64,000 nucleotides of DNA from Tetracladium setigerum (Eukaryota; Ascomycota; Leotiomycetes; Helotiales). Shown piece by piece: positions 1 to 12,555 of the stretch. The stretch covers positions 1,860,001-1,924,000 of the forward strand of contig PZJY01000010.1 of NCBI GenBank assembly GCA_031472005.1. The letters run 5' to 3'. The position numbers and the translations under genes are program-made. Every line of letters starts with the position of its first letter. The first letter of the stretch is position 1. Below the pieces are notes generated by a model that saw nothing but the letters and a program-made list of their open reading frames with translations, searched no databases and was not told the origin of the DNA.

Positions 1-239
1 CTTGTGGACTGACGATAGAGAGTGCGGTGTTTTGGTTTATGAGTTTGGAAAAGTGCTGTCATGCGCAGTTGTTGGCGGATGCTGCGGCTGGGGGGAAGGG
101 TGGTGAGACTGTGAAGATTGATGACAAGGATGCAGCGTATACTTATAAGGCGGTTGGGTCTGAGATTGCTGGATGGTTCAGTGCGAAGCCTACTTTTGAT
201 GTTATGGAGTATGAGAGTGGTGATCACTACAAGAGTTGA
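1..239 (+). CDS. 3' end of class II aldolase/adducin-family protein (partial)
   Basis: The open frame runs in from the window edge and stops with TGA at 237-239. The readable tail contains LEKCCHAQLLADAAAGG followed by GSEIAGWFSAKPTFDVM. This matches my memory of the C-terminal helix and tail of fungal class II aldolase/adducin-domain proteins (mug14-like), where a W/Y-F-x-x-KP-x-FD segment ends the protein. That superfamily contains metal-dependent sugar-phosphate aldolases and non-enzymatic adducin relatives, so substrate cannot be inferred from this fragment. The catalytic metal-binding part lies upstream of the window. The family call rests on about 78 visible residues. Confidence 0.6.
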   Translation, partial: CGLTIESAVFWFMSLEKCCHAQLLADAAAGGKGGETVKIDDKDAAYTYKAVGSEIAGWFSAKPTFDVMEYESGDHYKS

Positions 240-876
240 TTGGGAGGAGCATGGAATTAATGCATTTTGTATGAACATACCCTACGGATACGGAGGCTTC
301 ACTCCTATGACCCTAACAAAGATTTTCTGTGGTAGACGATTGACTTTGATTCTACATGCTGGCTGTACGACAAGGATCTAAAATTATAAGTGAACCTACA
401 AAACCGAGACTTAAAGTCGGTAGATGGTTTGAATTATCTAGTAAACAATTATCAATTCAACCACAAAAGATCAAATAGCATAGATATATTCAGAGAAAAT
501 CTATTATGTCGCTAATCGTGCTTCGCAGTCTCTAGGTACCTTAGAGTACAGTACATGGAGATTGAAATGTCTAAGCGAAGAGAACATATTCTAGCCTTTT
601 ACTCCTATTTTCATATCCAAAAACAAGACGTCATCAACACTAATGATTTTAAAGAAGAAGAAGAAGCCATGTACAATTTCTCAACTTGCGCGCATTTTTC
701 TTCAGAAAGATAGCCGCGTTCCTCCAAATGATACTGTCATGTGACCGTGACGTTTGCCAAGGCTACTAGCCAATATGCACCCCAAAGCTCCAGCTCAAAT
801 TTCTTCGGCGGCGACTCGAGCAAAACTTCAGAAACAGTCAAACTCCCCCAAATCAAAATCTTCCTCAATTTCAATT
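240..876. other. Intergenic region, aldolase end to TRM4 start
   Basis: This holds the 3' flank of the aldolase-like gene and the presumed promoter and 5' UTR of the next gene. It includes an AT-rich stretch near 440-500 and a short AAG-rich tract near 652-666. I see no gene here. The ORF covering 741-923 runs through the presumed leader and the first intron of the methyltransferase. Confidence 0.5.
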
Positions 877-3611
877 ATGAGGGGCGCAAAACGAGTAAGT
901 TCACAATACATTACTTCAATTGACATCTTCTAACAAAATCCAGGGAGGACGCGGACGCGGTGGTGGTGGAGGTGGGGGTGGAAGAGGTAAAGGACGCGGA
1001 GGGGGAGGAGGAGGTCGTAGTGGGGGAAGAGGCGGGGAAGACAACCGCGTCAGCTTCGACAAAGTTGAGAAGAACAATGAGAAGTTAGAGAGATTTTACA
1101 ATTCGATATTGGGCATCAGCGAGGAAGAAAAGCCGGCTTTCTGGGGCGCGTTGAAGAGAGAGTTGCCCAATAGCTTCAGGTTTGCTGGGTCAAAAGGGTA
1201 TGTTTGCTCGTTGAAGAGTTTTTTCGAGGGAGGAAAATTGAGAATCGCATTGCTGACGATGTGGATTATAGACATGCGCTCGCTGTTCAGAAACTCCTCA
1301 AGGAACGATATGTACCGGAAATCTCGAAGATCTCACACTACGACGGTAGTTTGGTTGAACCTCCTCAGCCTGTTCCATGGTATCCAGACGACCTCGCGTG
1401 GTGGATGACAACGCCAAAGAACGTTATCCGAAAGTTCCCACCTTTTGCAGCCTTTCAGAAATTCCTCGTATCTGAAACAAGTGTTGGAAACATCAGCAGA
1501 CAGGAAGTTGTTAGCATGATCCCTCCACTCTGTATGGATCTGAAGCCCGGAATGGTGGTTTTGGATTTGTGCGCCGCGCCGGGAAGTAAATCGGCACAGT
1601 TGTTGGAGATGGTACATATTGGTGAGGAAGCGAGGATACGCAAGTCTCGACGAGAGTATGCTGCGGAGGATGGAAGACCTGTCAGCCCTGGCGCGGACGA
1701 GGAGCCAGAGGATGCTGCTGAGTTGGAGATTGATTCCAGCGATTACGGCAGAGCTACGGGCTTATTAATTGCGAACGACAACGACTACAAGCGTAGTCAC
1801 ATGTTGATCCATCAACTCAAGCGTCTCTCTTCGCCCAATCTGATTGTTACCAATCATGATGCTACCATGTTTCCATCCATCAAACTCCCACCAACTGCCG
1901 AAAACCCCGCCACAAACAGATATCTCAAGTTTGATCGAATTCTCGCGGATGTGCCTTGCTCAGGAGATGGAACGATGAGAAAGAACGTCAACTTGTGGAA
2001 TGACTGGAATCCTGGAAGTGCTCTTGGCCTCCACGTTACCCAGGTCCGTATTTTGGTTCGCTCTCTTCAGATGTTGAAGGTGGGAGGTCGCGTTGTGTAC
2101 TCTACCTGCAGCATGAACCCTGCTGAGAATGAGGCTGTCCTTGCTGCGGCAATTGACAGATGTGGTGGAACCGAGAAAGTCGAAATTCTTCCCACAGATG
2201 ATATGCTACCTTTACTCAAGAGGAAGCCTGGTCTTAAAGACTGGAGCATTATGGACAAAGGAGGACACGTATGGAAGGATTGGGCCGAGGTAGAGGAGGA
2301 AATTGAAGCTGAAGGAACCAACCACTACACGGAGAAGCTTTCTGCGACCATGTTCCCACCCGAGGATAAGACCATTCCATTGGAGAGAGCCATGCGAGTC
2401 TATGCCCACTTGCAAGATACTGGTGGGTTCTTCATCGCTGTTTTGGAAAAGAAATCCGAGTTCAGAGCCAGACCTGAAGGAGAGCCAAAGCAAGCCAAAG
2501 AAGCCGCACCAATTACAGCTATTGTCAAGGAGATTGAGTCAGCTCCTGCACCAATTCCTGGACAAACTGTTGCACCTAAAATTGAAGCTGCCGATGCCCT
2601 CACTGCAACCAAAATGGAGGTAGATGAAGCACCGCCATCACCTCAAAAACGAAAACTGGAGGTCGACAGCACAGAAGAAGCCGAACAATCGAAAAAGGTC
2701 AAGACTGAAGCATCCAAAGACGACCGACCAAACGACAACCCCTTCCGCAACAACGAGAAACCACAAAAGCGAGCCAACGGCGGCCAGCAATACGAGGAAC
2801 CTTTCAAGTACATCGCCGGCGATCACGAACAAGTCCAATCCATCGAATCCTTCTACAAACTCAGCCCACGCTTCCCCCGCGATCGATTCATGGTCCGCAA
2901 TGCCGACGGCGAGCCCGCCAAGACAATATACTACACCTCTGCTCTGATCCGCGACATCTTGACCGAGAATGAAGGAAAGGGAATCAAATTCATCCACGGC
3001 GGAGTGAAGATGTTCATGAAACAAGACGTCCAAGGCGACGGCGTCTGCAAATGGCGCATTCAATCCGAAGGGATGCCAATCCTCGAGGGTTACGTAGGCG
3101 AAGAACGCGTCGTGCGTATCTACAAGCGCGAAACGCTCCGCAAACTCCTCATCGAGATGTTCCCCAAGGTCTCCGACGGCGGTTGGGAGAACCTCGGTGA
3201 GATTGGCGAGATCGTGAGGGATATCGGTATGGGTTGTTGTGTGTTACGGGTTGAGCCGACGCGGGAGGAAGATGGCTTTCAGGAGAGGATTGTCCTCCCC
3301 CTGTGGAGGAGTCTGCATTCGCTTAATTTGATGTTGGCGAAGGAGGACCGCACGGCGTTGTTGTTGCGGTTGTTCAATGATACGACGCCGCTTATTAATA
3401 ATGCCAATCCGAAGCAGAGGGAGGAGGCGAAGAGGCTGAAGCAGGAGGAAGATGAGGCTGCTGCGAATGGAATGGGGCGGTGGTGAAAGGGGATGATGAT
3501 GTTGTTGATGATGACGAGGTGGTTGAGAAGAAGAATGGAGAGGAAGGGAAGGAATACCTCAATGATGCTAATGATGCTGAGGGCGTCAAGTTGGAGGAGG
3601 GAAAAGCCTGA
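877..3611 (+). CDS. TRM4: tRNA (cytosine-5) methyltransferase, Trm4/NSUN2 family
   Basis: Exons are 877-894, 944-1197 and 1272-3611. The first intron has GTAAGT and the second GTATGT, and the second junction restores SKG|HALAV. The enzyme makes m5C in tRNAs using SAM and is normally nuclear. SAM motif I (LDLCAAPGSKS) lies near residues 188-198. The PC-motif cysteine (ADVPCSGDG) is near 320 and the nucleophilic TC cysteine (STCSMNP) near 370. The start MRGAKR leads into an RGG/poly-Gly segment (about residues 7-45), a likely RNA-binding extension. As given, the frame stops at 3484-3486 (828 aa). Adding one G to the run at 3474-3477 continues for 44 acidic residues to TGA at 3609-3611 (870 aa), which I take as the true end. 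Family is near certain. The exact start is less so. Confidence 0.93.
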
Positions 3612-4313
3612 GATAAGTCTTTTGGAAGGCTATCTACTTTCTTTAAAAATGACAGAGTGGTGGGGGGATTTTTTGCATTAAGTGATTGATAAGTTGTATC
3701 ATATCATACATCCGCATCTTTCCTTCTACGTAACCTAGAGGTGGATCACATTACTATTATCAAGTAGGCGTTTTTGCGGGGAATGAGTGAGTTTTTTTGA
3801 ATTTAAAGATTTTTATTTTTGCATACGTGGATATTATCTTAAATCAAAAGGCTTTTGTTCATACTGAATTCATTGGTTTGATGTGTGATTGCCTGCTGCG
3901 AGGAATGTGAAATCAATCCCTACCTACCCCTACAGGAGAAGTTGTCAAAGCTTACTTTAGTACCTACCTTTATCTTTCAGGCTTCTGCGCCCGTGAGAAG
4001 ATTTGATATCGGCAATCCACCAATTTTTCTTGATTTTCCTTGCCTCAAACAAAAACAATCTGATGTGTCTTGGAGAAATGACATTTCTCCTACTACTGTA
4101 GGGATAAAAATCATGTCAAGTAAGTAAAACAAAACAAATTAAGTAGGTACCTTGCCTAAGGTATGATCAAATGGAAAACATTTAAATATCAAAAAGACCA
4201 AAAATCCCAATTCATAGAGTGTGCAATGAGGGCGAGTTGTTTATTTGATTTGATTTTTGCATATTGTGTTGGGTTTGGTAGTTGGTTGGCTAATGGTATT
4301 ATTTATAGCTTGA
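3612..4313. other. Intergenic region after TRM4
   Basis: AT-rich spacer containing the TRM4 3' UTR. A 33-codon hydrophobic ORF begins at 4226, but no splice joins it convincingly to the next coding segments. Nothing else supported. Confidence 0.4.
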
Positions 4314-5290
4314 AGACCCAGGCATGATCGCGAGCGGAAGTTCGAGAGAGATCTGATCGGGTGTCAATTTGAAGCATGCAAAGGACTTTACTGGTATGTG
4401 CGAAAGGAGCAGCTGTGCTTTTGCTCATACGTGGAACAGGGCATATGGATTCCTTCTCCGAGAAGCTCGTGATGACTATGCCGAAGCGATTGGGAAGTTG
4501 GATTGAATGGGTGTGGATGCAGGGAAAATGGGACTGGGAGGAGGAATTCTGAAATACAAGATTTTTCAGAAAGGGGTTGAGGTCGATCATGAGATTTCTT
4601 CATTTGGCTCCTCGAATGGAACTTGCGCTCGGAATTATTGCAGGTTTGTGATTCTTCTAGGATTTTCAATTCCATGAGATTGATTTGGACTTATAGGTTC
4701 ACCCACGACGAGAAGAACCTGAATAAGTTCTGCCCGTCATGGACAAGCAACCGTTCACATCCTCCTGAATTTGGTGGCAACTTCTGCTGCGCGAGCTATG
4801 GGATCCGTCTTCACGGCAGGACTGACCAAATGGTCTTGTGGTGTGGAGAAGACTTCCACGGCACTACGCTTGCCAATCTCGACCCATTGGATACAAACCC
4901 AGCTTTCAACCAGTCTGGCCTAGGTTTCATAACGTCGTCTGAGCTCGAAGGTGCTGCTAAGGCAGACAAAAACGAGAGGAAGTTTGAGAATAAGACAGAT
5001 GATGGAGAACCCTTGAAGAGAATGAAGGAAACACATGTCCTTCTTGGCTAGTCAAAAGTAGTGCCCAAACCAAGGGCAGGTCTACATGTGAGCAAGAGAA
5101 AGGAGAGGGCACAGGAAAAAGTGTATGTGAAAGACAAGGTGTAGCTCTACCACTTCCCAAGTCAAAATCCTCATAAAAGTTTGACGCGGAAGAAAATGGT
5201 CGAAAGAAGGTAGCATTGGAGAAGGAGGAAGACGTAAAAGACGAGGAAGACGAGGAAGACGAGGAAGATGAGGACGAGGAGGGGGCCTGA
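4314..5290 (+). pseudogene. Unresolved Cys/Trp-rich hypothetical gene, probably broken
   Basis: I do not recognise the family. Several stretches look coding but lie in different frames. 4314-4475 contains CKGLYWYVRKEQLCFC. About 4461-4555 holds the Trp-rich PKRLGSWIEWVWMQGKWDW. About 4507-4643 contains SSNGTCARNYC. A plausible intron at 4644-4696 joins this to FTHDEKNLNKFCPSW and a long open part ending in TAG at 5049-5051. The same frame stays open beyond that TAG to about 5137. A possible intron (about 5138-5178) would then lead to an Asp/Glu-rich tail ending at 5288-5290. Two one-base losses and one nonsense codon would be needed for one continuous protein. It could be a decayed gene, or a real gene obscured by sequence errors. 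Confidence 0.3.
5221..5282 (+). repeat. GAC/GAG/GAA-rich low-complexity tract
   Basis: Purine-rich triplet repeat reading as alternating Asp and Glu on the plus strand. Its complement gives the poly-Ser ORFs on the minus strand, which I regard as shadows. It forms the acidic tail of the unresolved gene above. Confidence 0.6.
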
Positions 5291-6001
5291 TTCTGAAATT
5301 GGGATAGTTGGTAAGTGGAAAACATAGACTGAGAATGAAACAAAATTTACAGTACAATACAGATAGATACCTATACCATACATAGACTCTAAAAATGATC
5401 GACATGGACCAAATAAGTTCTGATGATTGGTAAATCCCATGGTGTGAAGAGGTCTTAACTCCATCAATTGCGATCTAGTCGACTAAACATGAGAATGTGA
5501 GGGATTTATGATGGCTCTCAAAGAAGGAACAATGATGCTGTACTGATGTGTGGAGTTTGGTTAAAATTAACATGATAGAGCAATGTTGTGGGAGGATGAG
5601 GATGAGTGAGGTCGAAGGATGACCTTGTTAATTGGCTTGGCAAAACTTTAGCGCCCGTCTGTCAGTCGCGTCGAATTTGGCGTTGAGTGTGGACGACCGC
5701 GATTTGGACAACACCATAAACTTTCCACACGCCAAATAACAACTCCACAACCACGAACCACGGAACGATTCAAAATACACAATTCCAGTCTCCTATTACG
5801 CTAACATTAAATCCACTCAGCACTGTACGAAATATCAGATTCACCCCTATGCAACAATTCATCGTCTAAGCAAACGCGTAGCTTGCGCGCACCTTTTACC
5901 AGAAACTCTCGGCCTCCAGAGGACCAATTTCTACAAAGTATTGCGTCAATAGGTGGTGAATGATCAGGATCTGAGGCTCACGCGTCGAGAGACTCGCAGC
6001 C
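5291..6001. other. Intergenic region upstream of CDC45
   Basis: Spacer of about 700 bp carrying the CDC45 promoter and leader. No ORF or repeat worth naming was seen. Confidence 0.5.
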
Positions 6002-8701
6002 ATGTATCTACCACGCTCTCTCATCGCAACTCTCTACCAACATCTCCTTAAAACCCACCACCCTCTCTCCCCACCAGTCATTATTCTGGTCTCTCTAGAT
6101 CCCGATGCACTTTGCGGATGCCGGATCCTTACTCAACTTCTCAAGCGCGACTATATACCCCACAAGATTCAACCGATTGCTGGGTATGGAGATTTGGAGA
6201 AGGCAGGGAAGAATGTCATACGTCCTATGATGGAGAGTGAAGGAGGGGCAGGAGGTATTGTGGTATGTCTTGGAGTGGGTGGATTGGTAGACCTGGGCTC
6301 GCTGCTAGGGATTGATGCTGAGGGGGACGATTCGGGGTACGGTGGGATTGAGGTCTGGGTTGTGGATGCCAGACGGCCATGGAATTTGGGGAACGTATTT
6401 GGAGGACATCCTATACTACCAGCGGTTGAGCAAGACGGAGAGATGGTCCATCCAAGTCAAAAGGGAGTTACTGGAGGGATGATTGAGCGCGGATATAAGC
6501 CTGGAAAGGGTGGCATTATTGTCTTTGATGATGGAGACATTGAGGAGGATCTCAGTGCTGAAAAGGCTGCGTATCTTACACTTGTCGATATGCCAGATGT
6601 CGAAGCGCAGGACGGGGACAGTGGTGGCGAGACGGAGAGTGAGGATGAAGAGGAAGATGACGAGCCATCAAGTCCAAGATTGGGCCAGAAGCGGAAATCT
6701 TTGTCAGACCAAGACGACGAGGACAGTGACGAGGAGAACGAAAGACCGCGGCAACGGCGAAGAAGTAATTCGGTATGTCAAGTACGGAATACTTGCATTG
6801 CACTATACTAACAAACTCCAGTCAAGCTCCATAGAAGATTCACCCTCACGCCCAAAACAACGCGGTCTCATATCACTAAACGGCCCTTCTTCTGCGATAG
6901 CATCCAGCGCCTCTCGGTCTGTTTCTCCCATGCCCGCACAACCTGCAAAAGGACCTTCAGCACGAACATTACGGCGTCGCCTACTCAAACTACGGCGGAA
7001 GAATGAAATGATACTGCAGAAATATTATTCCCTCGGTGCATCATATTCGGAGCCAATATCCTCGATGATGTACTCGCTAGCATCAGAACTTGGCCGAGAG
7101 GACAATGATCTTCTGTGGATGGCAATTGTGGGTGTTTCGTCAATGGAGCTATATGGAAGATCATCGGTTGGTGTTGCAATATCAACCCAAAAGTCAAATT
7201 CTCCGAAAGGTTGGATGGGGAGTAGAGGATTCAGGATACGACAGTTACTGCGAGATGAAGTTCGCCGTCTAAATCCTCCGGATATCTTTGATTCAGGCTA
7301 CGGCAACAAAGCGTTGCCCGAGGCTAGTGGTATCATCCCAACAACGGCGCGAAGTCCCACAGATACTGCAATTCGCTTATCACCAGAACCCAAGCTCCTG
7401 CTCATCAGACACTGGAGTCTGTACGACAGCATGCTTCACTCTCCGTATCTTTCGGCAAGATTACATATCTGGTCAGAAGCTGGCAGAAAGAGGTTGCACA
7501 AGCTTTTGGCAAAGATGGGCGTGAGCCTTGTTCAATGCAAGCAAAGTTATACCCACATGGACGTAGAGTTGAAGCGAGGTCTACGGAATAAGCTTTTGAA
7601 GTACGCTGATTTATACGGCCTTCAAGATCTTGTCCCTGCAGCTGATACGGACGGTCGGGATCGAGGTGGAACGAAAGAAGGATGGGGTTTTGTCCGAAGT
7701 TGGGGATGGCGAGCAACCCTCAGCGCCCAAGACGTCGGTGTGGTCGTTGGGGCTATCTTAGAAGTCGGTAAGAAAGCCGTCAACTCTTTGGAAAAGGGTA
7801 GTTTCGATCGTGGTCCAGATGGCAAGGACACCACCGATGAAGACGGCACATTAGAGAGTGAAGAATGGGTTGGACGATTCTGGGATGCCTATGACGCCCT
7901 CGAGAAGTAAGTATACATCTTTCAACACCCATCTTCTCAGCTAACAAAACCTCTAGAGTCGAAGAACTCAACGCCGCCCTTCCAACAGCCCAATACCTCC
8001 ACCGCGCCATTCTCCGCACTGGTACCTCCATAATCGAAAAACGTCAAATCCGCCACCTCCGCGCCTTCCGCATGTGCATCGTCAAAGAAGGTCCCGACGT
8101 AACCCTTTTCACGCACCCATCCGCCCTCACCAAACTCGCCCTCTGGATTGGTGAAGCCGTCGCCCAGCAAGAACGCGAGAGCAAAGGAAAACTCGGCCAC
8201 GGCGGCCGAGGAACACCCTTGGTCGTAGCCGGCCTCAATGAAACCAGAGGTGTCTATGTCGTTGTTGGAACCGGTGGAGGAGGTGGTGGCCCAACGGGAT
8301 TCGGTGACCGTTCAGCCGCAAAGGAAAAGAAAGAAAAACGAGAAGCGAAACTCAAAGCTCGCGAATTAAAGCGCGCCAACAAGCAGAAGGTCAAAGAACA
8401 GAAACGCGAAGCGCGTCGTCTTGCCCTTGGCGAGGATGAAGATGAGTATGAAGATGATGATGACGAAACGGAATCAGAGGGGTCGGATAGTGATGAGAGT
8501 AGTGACGAAGAGGAGGAGGAAGAGGAGCAGAGAGCGGCCGGGTTCGGGAGGAATAAATTCGGTAATGCGTTTCAGGAGGTGGTGGAGGATACGAATGCCA
8601 GGGTGAGGATCGATAGTTTTGAACATTGCGTGGTGGAGGTGAAGAAGGAGGATCTGGCGGGCTTTTTGGAGAGTTTGAGTATGAAGGCTGTGGTGGGGTG
8701 A
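6002..8701 (+). CDS. CDC45: CDC45 replication initiation factor
   Basis: Exons are 6002-6772, 6822-7906 and 7957-8701, with GTATGT and GTAAGT donors, giving 866 aa with no frame problem. CDC45 loads with MCM2-7 and GINS to form the CMG replicative helicase. The N-terminus (LDPDALCGCRILTQLLKRDYIPHKIQP) is the diagnostic DHH-phosphoesterase-like start of the family. An acidic region at about 200-250 (DEEEDDEPSS and following) is the usual disordered insert. The second half includes KYYSLGASYSEPISSMMYSLA and a second acidic, Lys-rich insert before the C-terminus, which ends FLESLSMKAVVG, a typical family end. It converges on RPB5. I am confident of identity and of both introns, because the reading frame and family sequence continue across each junction. 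Confidence 0.97.
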
Positions 8702-9564
8702 GGCTTGTTAATTGCTGTGTGGAAGAATTTACCTATATAGAGAAGTTGGAAAGAAGGGCGGAAGAGGAGGAAGATGAGGATGAGGTATAAGGGAGGCAAT
8801 TCAAGAATATGCAGAAGAGGAAGAGAGAATGATGGGAAGGAAATCGAAGGGAAGGGAAGGGAAGGAATGTAGATATGTCGTCATGACATTGGTGTTATGA
8901 TATACTCTTTTTATTGGAATAGGACTGCATTTATCATGGCTATTACTTCGTGTATTTTGTGTAATATGATGTCTTCTATTATCGTTTATGGAAGTTTGGA
9001 CTTGGGCTTGAACTGAGCGAATTGCTGAATGGAATGATAAGGCTGGCCTAGTTTACCTAGACAGCTGGGTTATGGTGGTAGAACAAACACAACTGACTTT
9101 CCTGTATAACTTTATTGCCATGGGAAATTTCAAGGAACGTGAGCTTTGAAATAATGTGGTGAGCAGTCTTTTGTTTCTTGAATAACAACCTACGGTATCG
9201 TTTCACTCAGTGACCATTTTCTTACGGGGCACTTCACGTCGAGAGAATAGCAGATCAAGATATACTTGATAGAATGTGACGTTCTAGAATACTCTTTTTC
9301 TTCTCCTACATGTATGCTCCGCCATCCATTTTCGAGATATGGCTTTTTGTGCATTTCTTAACGCCCTCGTGCTCATGCATGCTTTTACCCCCTTGATGAT
9401 AAAGATCATCATACTCATCAATAAAAACTCCGTCCAACTCCAGAATTTCAAGTCCAGTACTAAGGCCCCCATCCACCGCATATTACACTCGCTCCCCTTC
9501 CCCCCCCTTCGGATTTCCCCGCTACCGTCTACATCCCTCATTCACATGCTTTACCGGCAGCCCT
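8702..9564. other. Convergent intergenic region CDC45/RPB5
   Basis: Holds both 3' UTRs. A short GGGAA direct repeat lies near 8850-8870. No gene seen. Confidence 0.5.
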
Positions 9565-10351
9565 TTAGACAGTGAGCCTGTAACTCGCATAACGACCAGC
9601 TGTCTCGGACTTTCGAATAATCTTGACCACCTGCCCCCTCCTAAGTCCCAAATACCTCGCAACTGGATCACCGACCTGAATTCTCGGTAACTGGGTGTCC
9701 TTCAACCTATATCTCGCCAACAAAGCCGTTCGTTCCTCCTTGCTCAACAAAACATGTTTAGGCACCAACTCATGATGTGTAATGTTGACCAGCAAATCCT
9801 GCTCTACGAAGCACTCGACTCGCGTGTGTTGCGCAACGGCGGGGATGATCTTGAGCGCGGAAGGCGATATATTGACATTGGTGACGAGGATGCCGGTGTG
9901 GTGGTGATCTCCGGTGAGTTGTTGAACGAAGGTTCGCATGTGCTTCACGCCGATTGTGTTGTCGCCGATGAATTGGACGTAGATGCTGCCGATGTCTGGT
10001 GGTGGTGGGTTAGGTTCCGAGGCTGTTGGAGGGTTGGAGTACCGCTTGAGCATTTCATCTGAGGGACGGGCGGAGAAGTGCATGTCTGCGCGACTAGAGG
10101 ACGGAGGGTTAGATATATGATATCAGGTTAGGAGAGAGAGGCAGAGGGTGCCTGTGAACATACCTGACTGAACCTTGGCTCATGAACCTGGACTTGAAGG
10201 CGGGCAAACTGATGTTTAGTTCTTCCTCGGTCAGGTTATAGCCACGATCGCGAACCATCTGGTGAGCTGTTCTCCATGCGCGCCAGAGTTTGGCCGATTC
10301 CTTCTCGCCAGCTTCGCGCTGCTGGAGTTGGCGATCTTCTTCGTTCGACAT
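9565..10351 (-). CDS. RPB5: RNA polymerase I/II/III shared subunit RPABC1 (Rpb5)
   Basis: Minus-strand exons are 10351-10164 and 10093-9565, with an intron at 10094-10163 (GTATGT donor), giving 238 aa. Rpb5 sits in the jaw of all three nuclear RNA polymerases. The N-terminal part (KLWRAWRTAHQMVRDRGY) is the family start, and DMHFSARPSDEM follows the splice. The C-terminal assembly domain (about 165-238) contains HELVPKHVLLSKEE, LPRIQVGDPVARYLGLRRGQ and the end ASYRLTV. These are among the most conserved parts of the protein across eukaryotes and archaeal RpoH. An alternative acceptor 8 nt downstream would break the frame, so the chosen acceptor is firm. It is divergent from BFR1. Confidence 0.96.
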
Positions 10352-10890
10352 GATTGCGGTTTGGAGGGTTGTTCTTTGGGCTGGGGTGATACAGCTCGAG
10401 GGGTTGCAGCGCTATCAAGAAGACTGGTGTTAGAACTCGTCAGAGGTAGAGTTTTGAAGGGGGTGTTGTTTCTCCTGTCGTTGGAGGAGGTGGTTTAGAA
10501 TTAGAGAGCAGGCTAGCAAATAGTTTCGCGCGGCTGTCCCTTGAAAGCTCGAAAAAAGAAAGTCAGATGACGGGAGTGGTCGCTAAGTTCCGCCGGACTG
10601 ACTTTTAATGCTTGGCGGTATGCTTGGCTGGGTTCTTGGGATTAAGTCTTGGCGACAATCTGTCGAGATGCCTGGAATTTATAAATTCTGGTGGAATCCC
10701 CCACACAAGTTATTCACTTATTCTTGGACCTCAACCCCCTACAAAAGGACGGCCAATTCAATTCTGAATCCTTCCTCTCTCTATCTCCTAAAGTCGCTTC
10801 AAGACACTTTTTATCTCACCTATAATCTATTTTCACCTCCTACACCACTACCAACAACTCTCGCGTCTTTTTACTCACCCCATCACCATA
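10352..10890. promoter_or_regulatory. Divergent promoter region RPB5/BFR1
   Basis: This 539-bp interval separates two divergent housekeeping genes. The BFR1 side is strongly pyrimidine-rich from about 10770 to 10890 (repeated TCTC/CCT tracts), as is common for highly expressed fungal genes. No TATA box stands out. Assignment as a shared promoter rests on gene orientation only. Confidence 0.5.
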
Positions 10891-12555
10891 ATGGCAGAAG
10901 TCGCAACTACACCCTCTGTGGAGGTCGAGAAGAAGGGCCTCACCAAGCCTGAGAAGCCAGACGAGGATGCTTACAAGATCGCATTGAAGAATGCTGAAAA
11001 AGAGCATGCTGACTCAATGGCAAAGTTTGTGAGTCCAGGTCCCCGGAAGCTCTTTGAGCAGTCGCATGCCTTCCCCGGCATCGGCTAGCCACAGATATCT
11101 ACAAAAACGAAGCTAATATCTTATAGAACGCTGTTCGCGCTAAGCTCGACATTGCAAAGCCATCCTCGAAGGACTCCCCATCGGCAAAGCGTCGCAGCGA
11201 GCTCATTGCCCAATTGAAGGAAATCAAGGAGAAGCAAGCCAGTGGAAAGTCGGGACGCAAGGAAATCTTTGACAAGATCCAGAGACTCGATGCTTCAATC
11301 AAGGCTGATATTGCCGCACAAAAGGTTGCCCGAAGCAAGACTTCTTTCAAGGGCGTAGACGACATTGACCGAGAAATTGAACGTCTTGAAAAGCAGGTCA
11401 ATGGAGGCATGATGAAGTTGGTTGACGAGAAGAAGGCTCTCACCGAGATTTCTGCTCTCCGCAAGCAACGCAAGGGTTTCTCTGGATTCGAGGATGCCCA
11501 AAAGCAAATTGATAACAAGAAGGCCGACCTCAAGAAGCTTCGCGACACTCTCGACGACCCTGAGTCCAAGGCCAACAGCGAGAAGTACAATACCCTTCAA
11601 GGAGAGCTGGACGCCATCAAGGCCGAGCAAGATGAGGCATTCAAGTCAATCAACACCCTCCGAGACGAGCGCACCAAGCTACAAGCTGAGCAACAAGAGA
11701 AGTACCTCGCCATCAAGAAGATCAAGGATGACTTCTTCCAAGGAAACCGTGCTATCCAAAAATGGGAGTATGAGTCTCGTCAGCGTCAACGTGACCGCAA
11801 GAAGGCCGAGCAAGAGACCTACGTTAAGGAGAAGAAGAAGGAGCGTGCCCAGCAAATGCTCGCTGAGGCCAGCGACAAGGCATACCTCGATGAAATTCGT
11901 CAAGCTGAAAGCTTACTCCGCTTCCTCGACCCATCGTACGCTTCTGAGAAGGCTCCTCTTCAGGCACCATCTAAGTTTGCCATCTCAGCTCAACGTACTG
12001 TCGACGATACAGGATTGAAGGGATCCCGTGTTATTTCCAAGAAGGACAAGGAAGAGGACTTCTTCGCCGCCAAGGAGAAGAAGGGAAAGAAGGGCAAGAA
12101 ATCTCCTGCTGCCGCTGCTGAACCTGCTGCCGCCAAGTATACTTGCCCTCCTTCGGTCATGGAAGATTGCACTGCTATGGGTATTGACCCACCAATGGCT
12201 GCTGCCGATGTCCCAGCTGTTGTTGAGAAAGTCAAGGCAAAGTTGGAGCACTGGAAAGCTGATCAAGCTGCCCAGACTGAGCGCGTAAGTTTCTTTTTCA
12301 CCGGAAATGCAGATATACGAATGCTGACTTGACAAACAGAACATTGCCAAGGCCAAGAAGGAAGTTGAGCGTCTCGATGCTGAAGATTCTGGCGTCTCCA
12401 CCCCCGTCCCAGCCGCCCACGCAAACGGAGATGGAAAGGCAACAGCTGGTGTCACCGATGGCGGATCTGTCAAGAACGAAATTGAACTCACTGCAGAGGG
12501 TGAGGCCGATGCCGTTGCTGACCTCAAGGCCGCCAGCCTCGAGGACAAGGAATAG
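10891..12555 (+). CDS. BFR1: Nuclear segregation protein Bfr1
   Basis: Exons are 10891-11028, 11127-12284 and 12340-12555, giving 503 aa with clean GT-AG introns (GTGAGT and GTAAGT). Bfr1 is a largely coiled-coil, polysome- and ER-associated mRNP protein in yeast that also affects nuclear segregation and secretion. Residues about 15-300 are almost entirely charged heptad-like sequence (KLDIAKPSSKDSPSAKRRSE, GFEDAQKQIDNKKADLKKLR). The conserved middle DFFQGNRAIQKWEYESRQRQ and YLDEIRQAESLLRFLDP are features I associate with the family. A Lys/Ala-rich linker precedes the C-terminal part YTCPPSVMEDCTAMGIDPP. The start is the first ATG after a pyrimidine-rich leader. No lesion seen. Confidence 0.92.

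Noticed and set aside
4957..5343. Minus-strand Ser-rich ORF
   Set aside because: It is the complement of the Asp/Glu triplet tract and has no other protein-like features.
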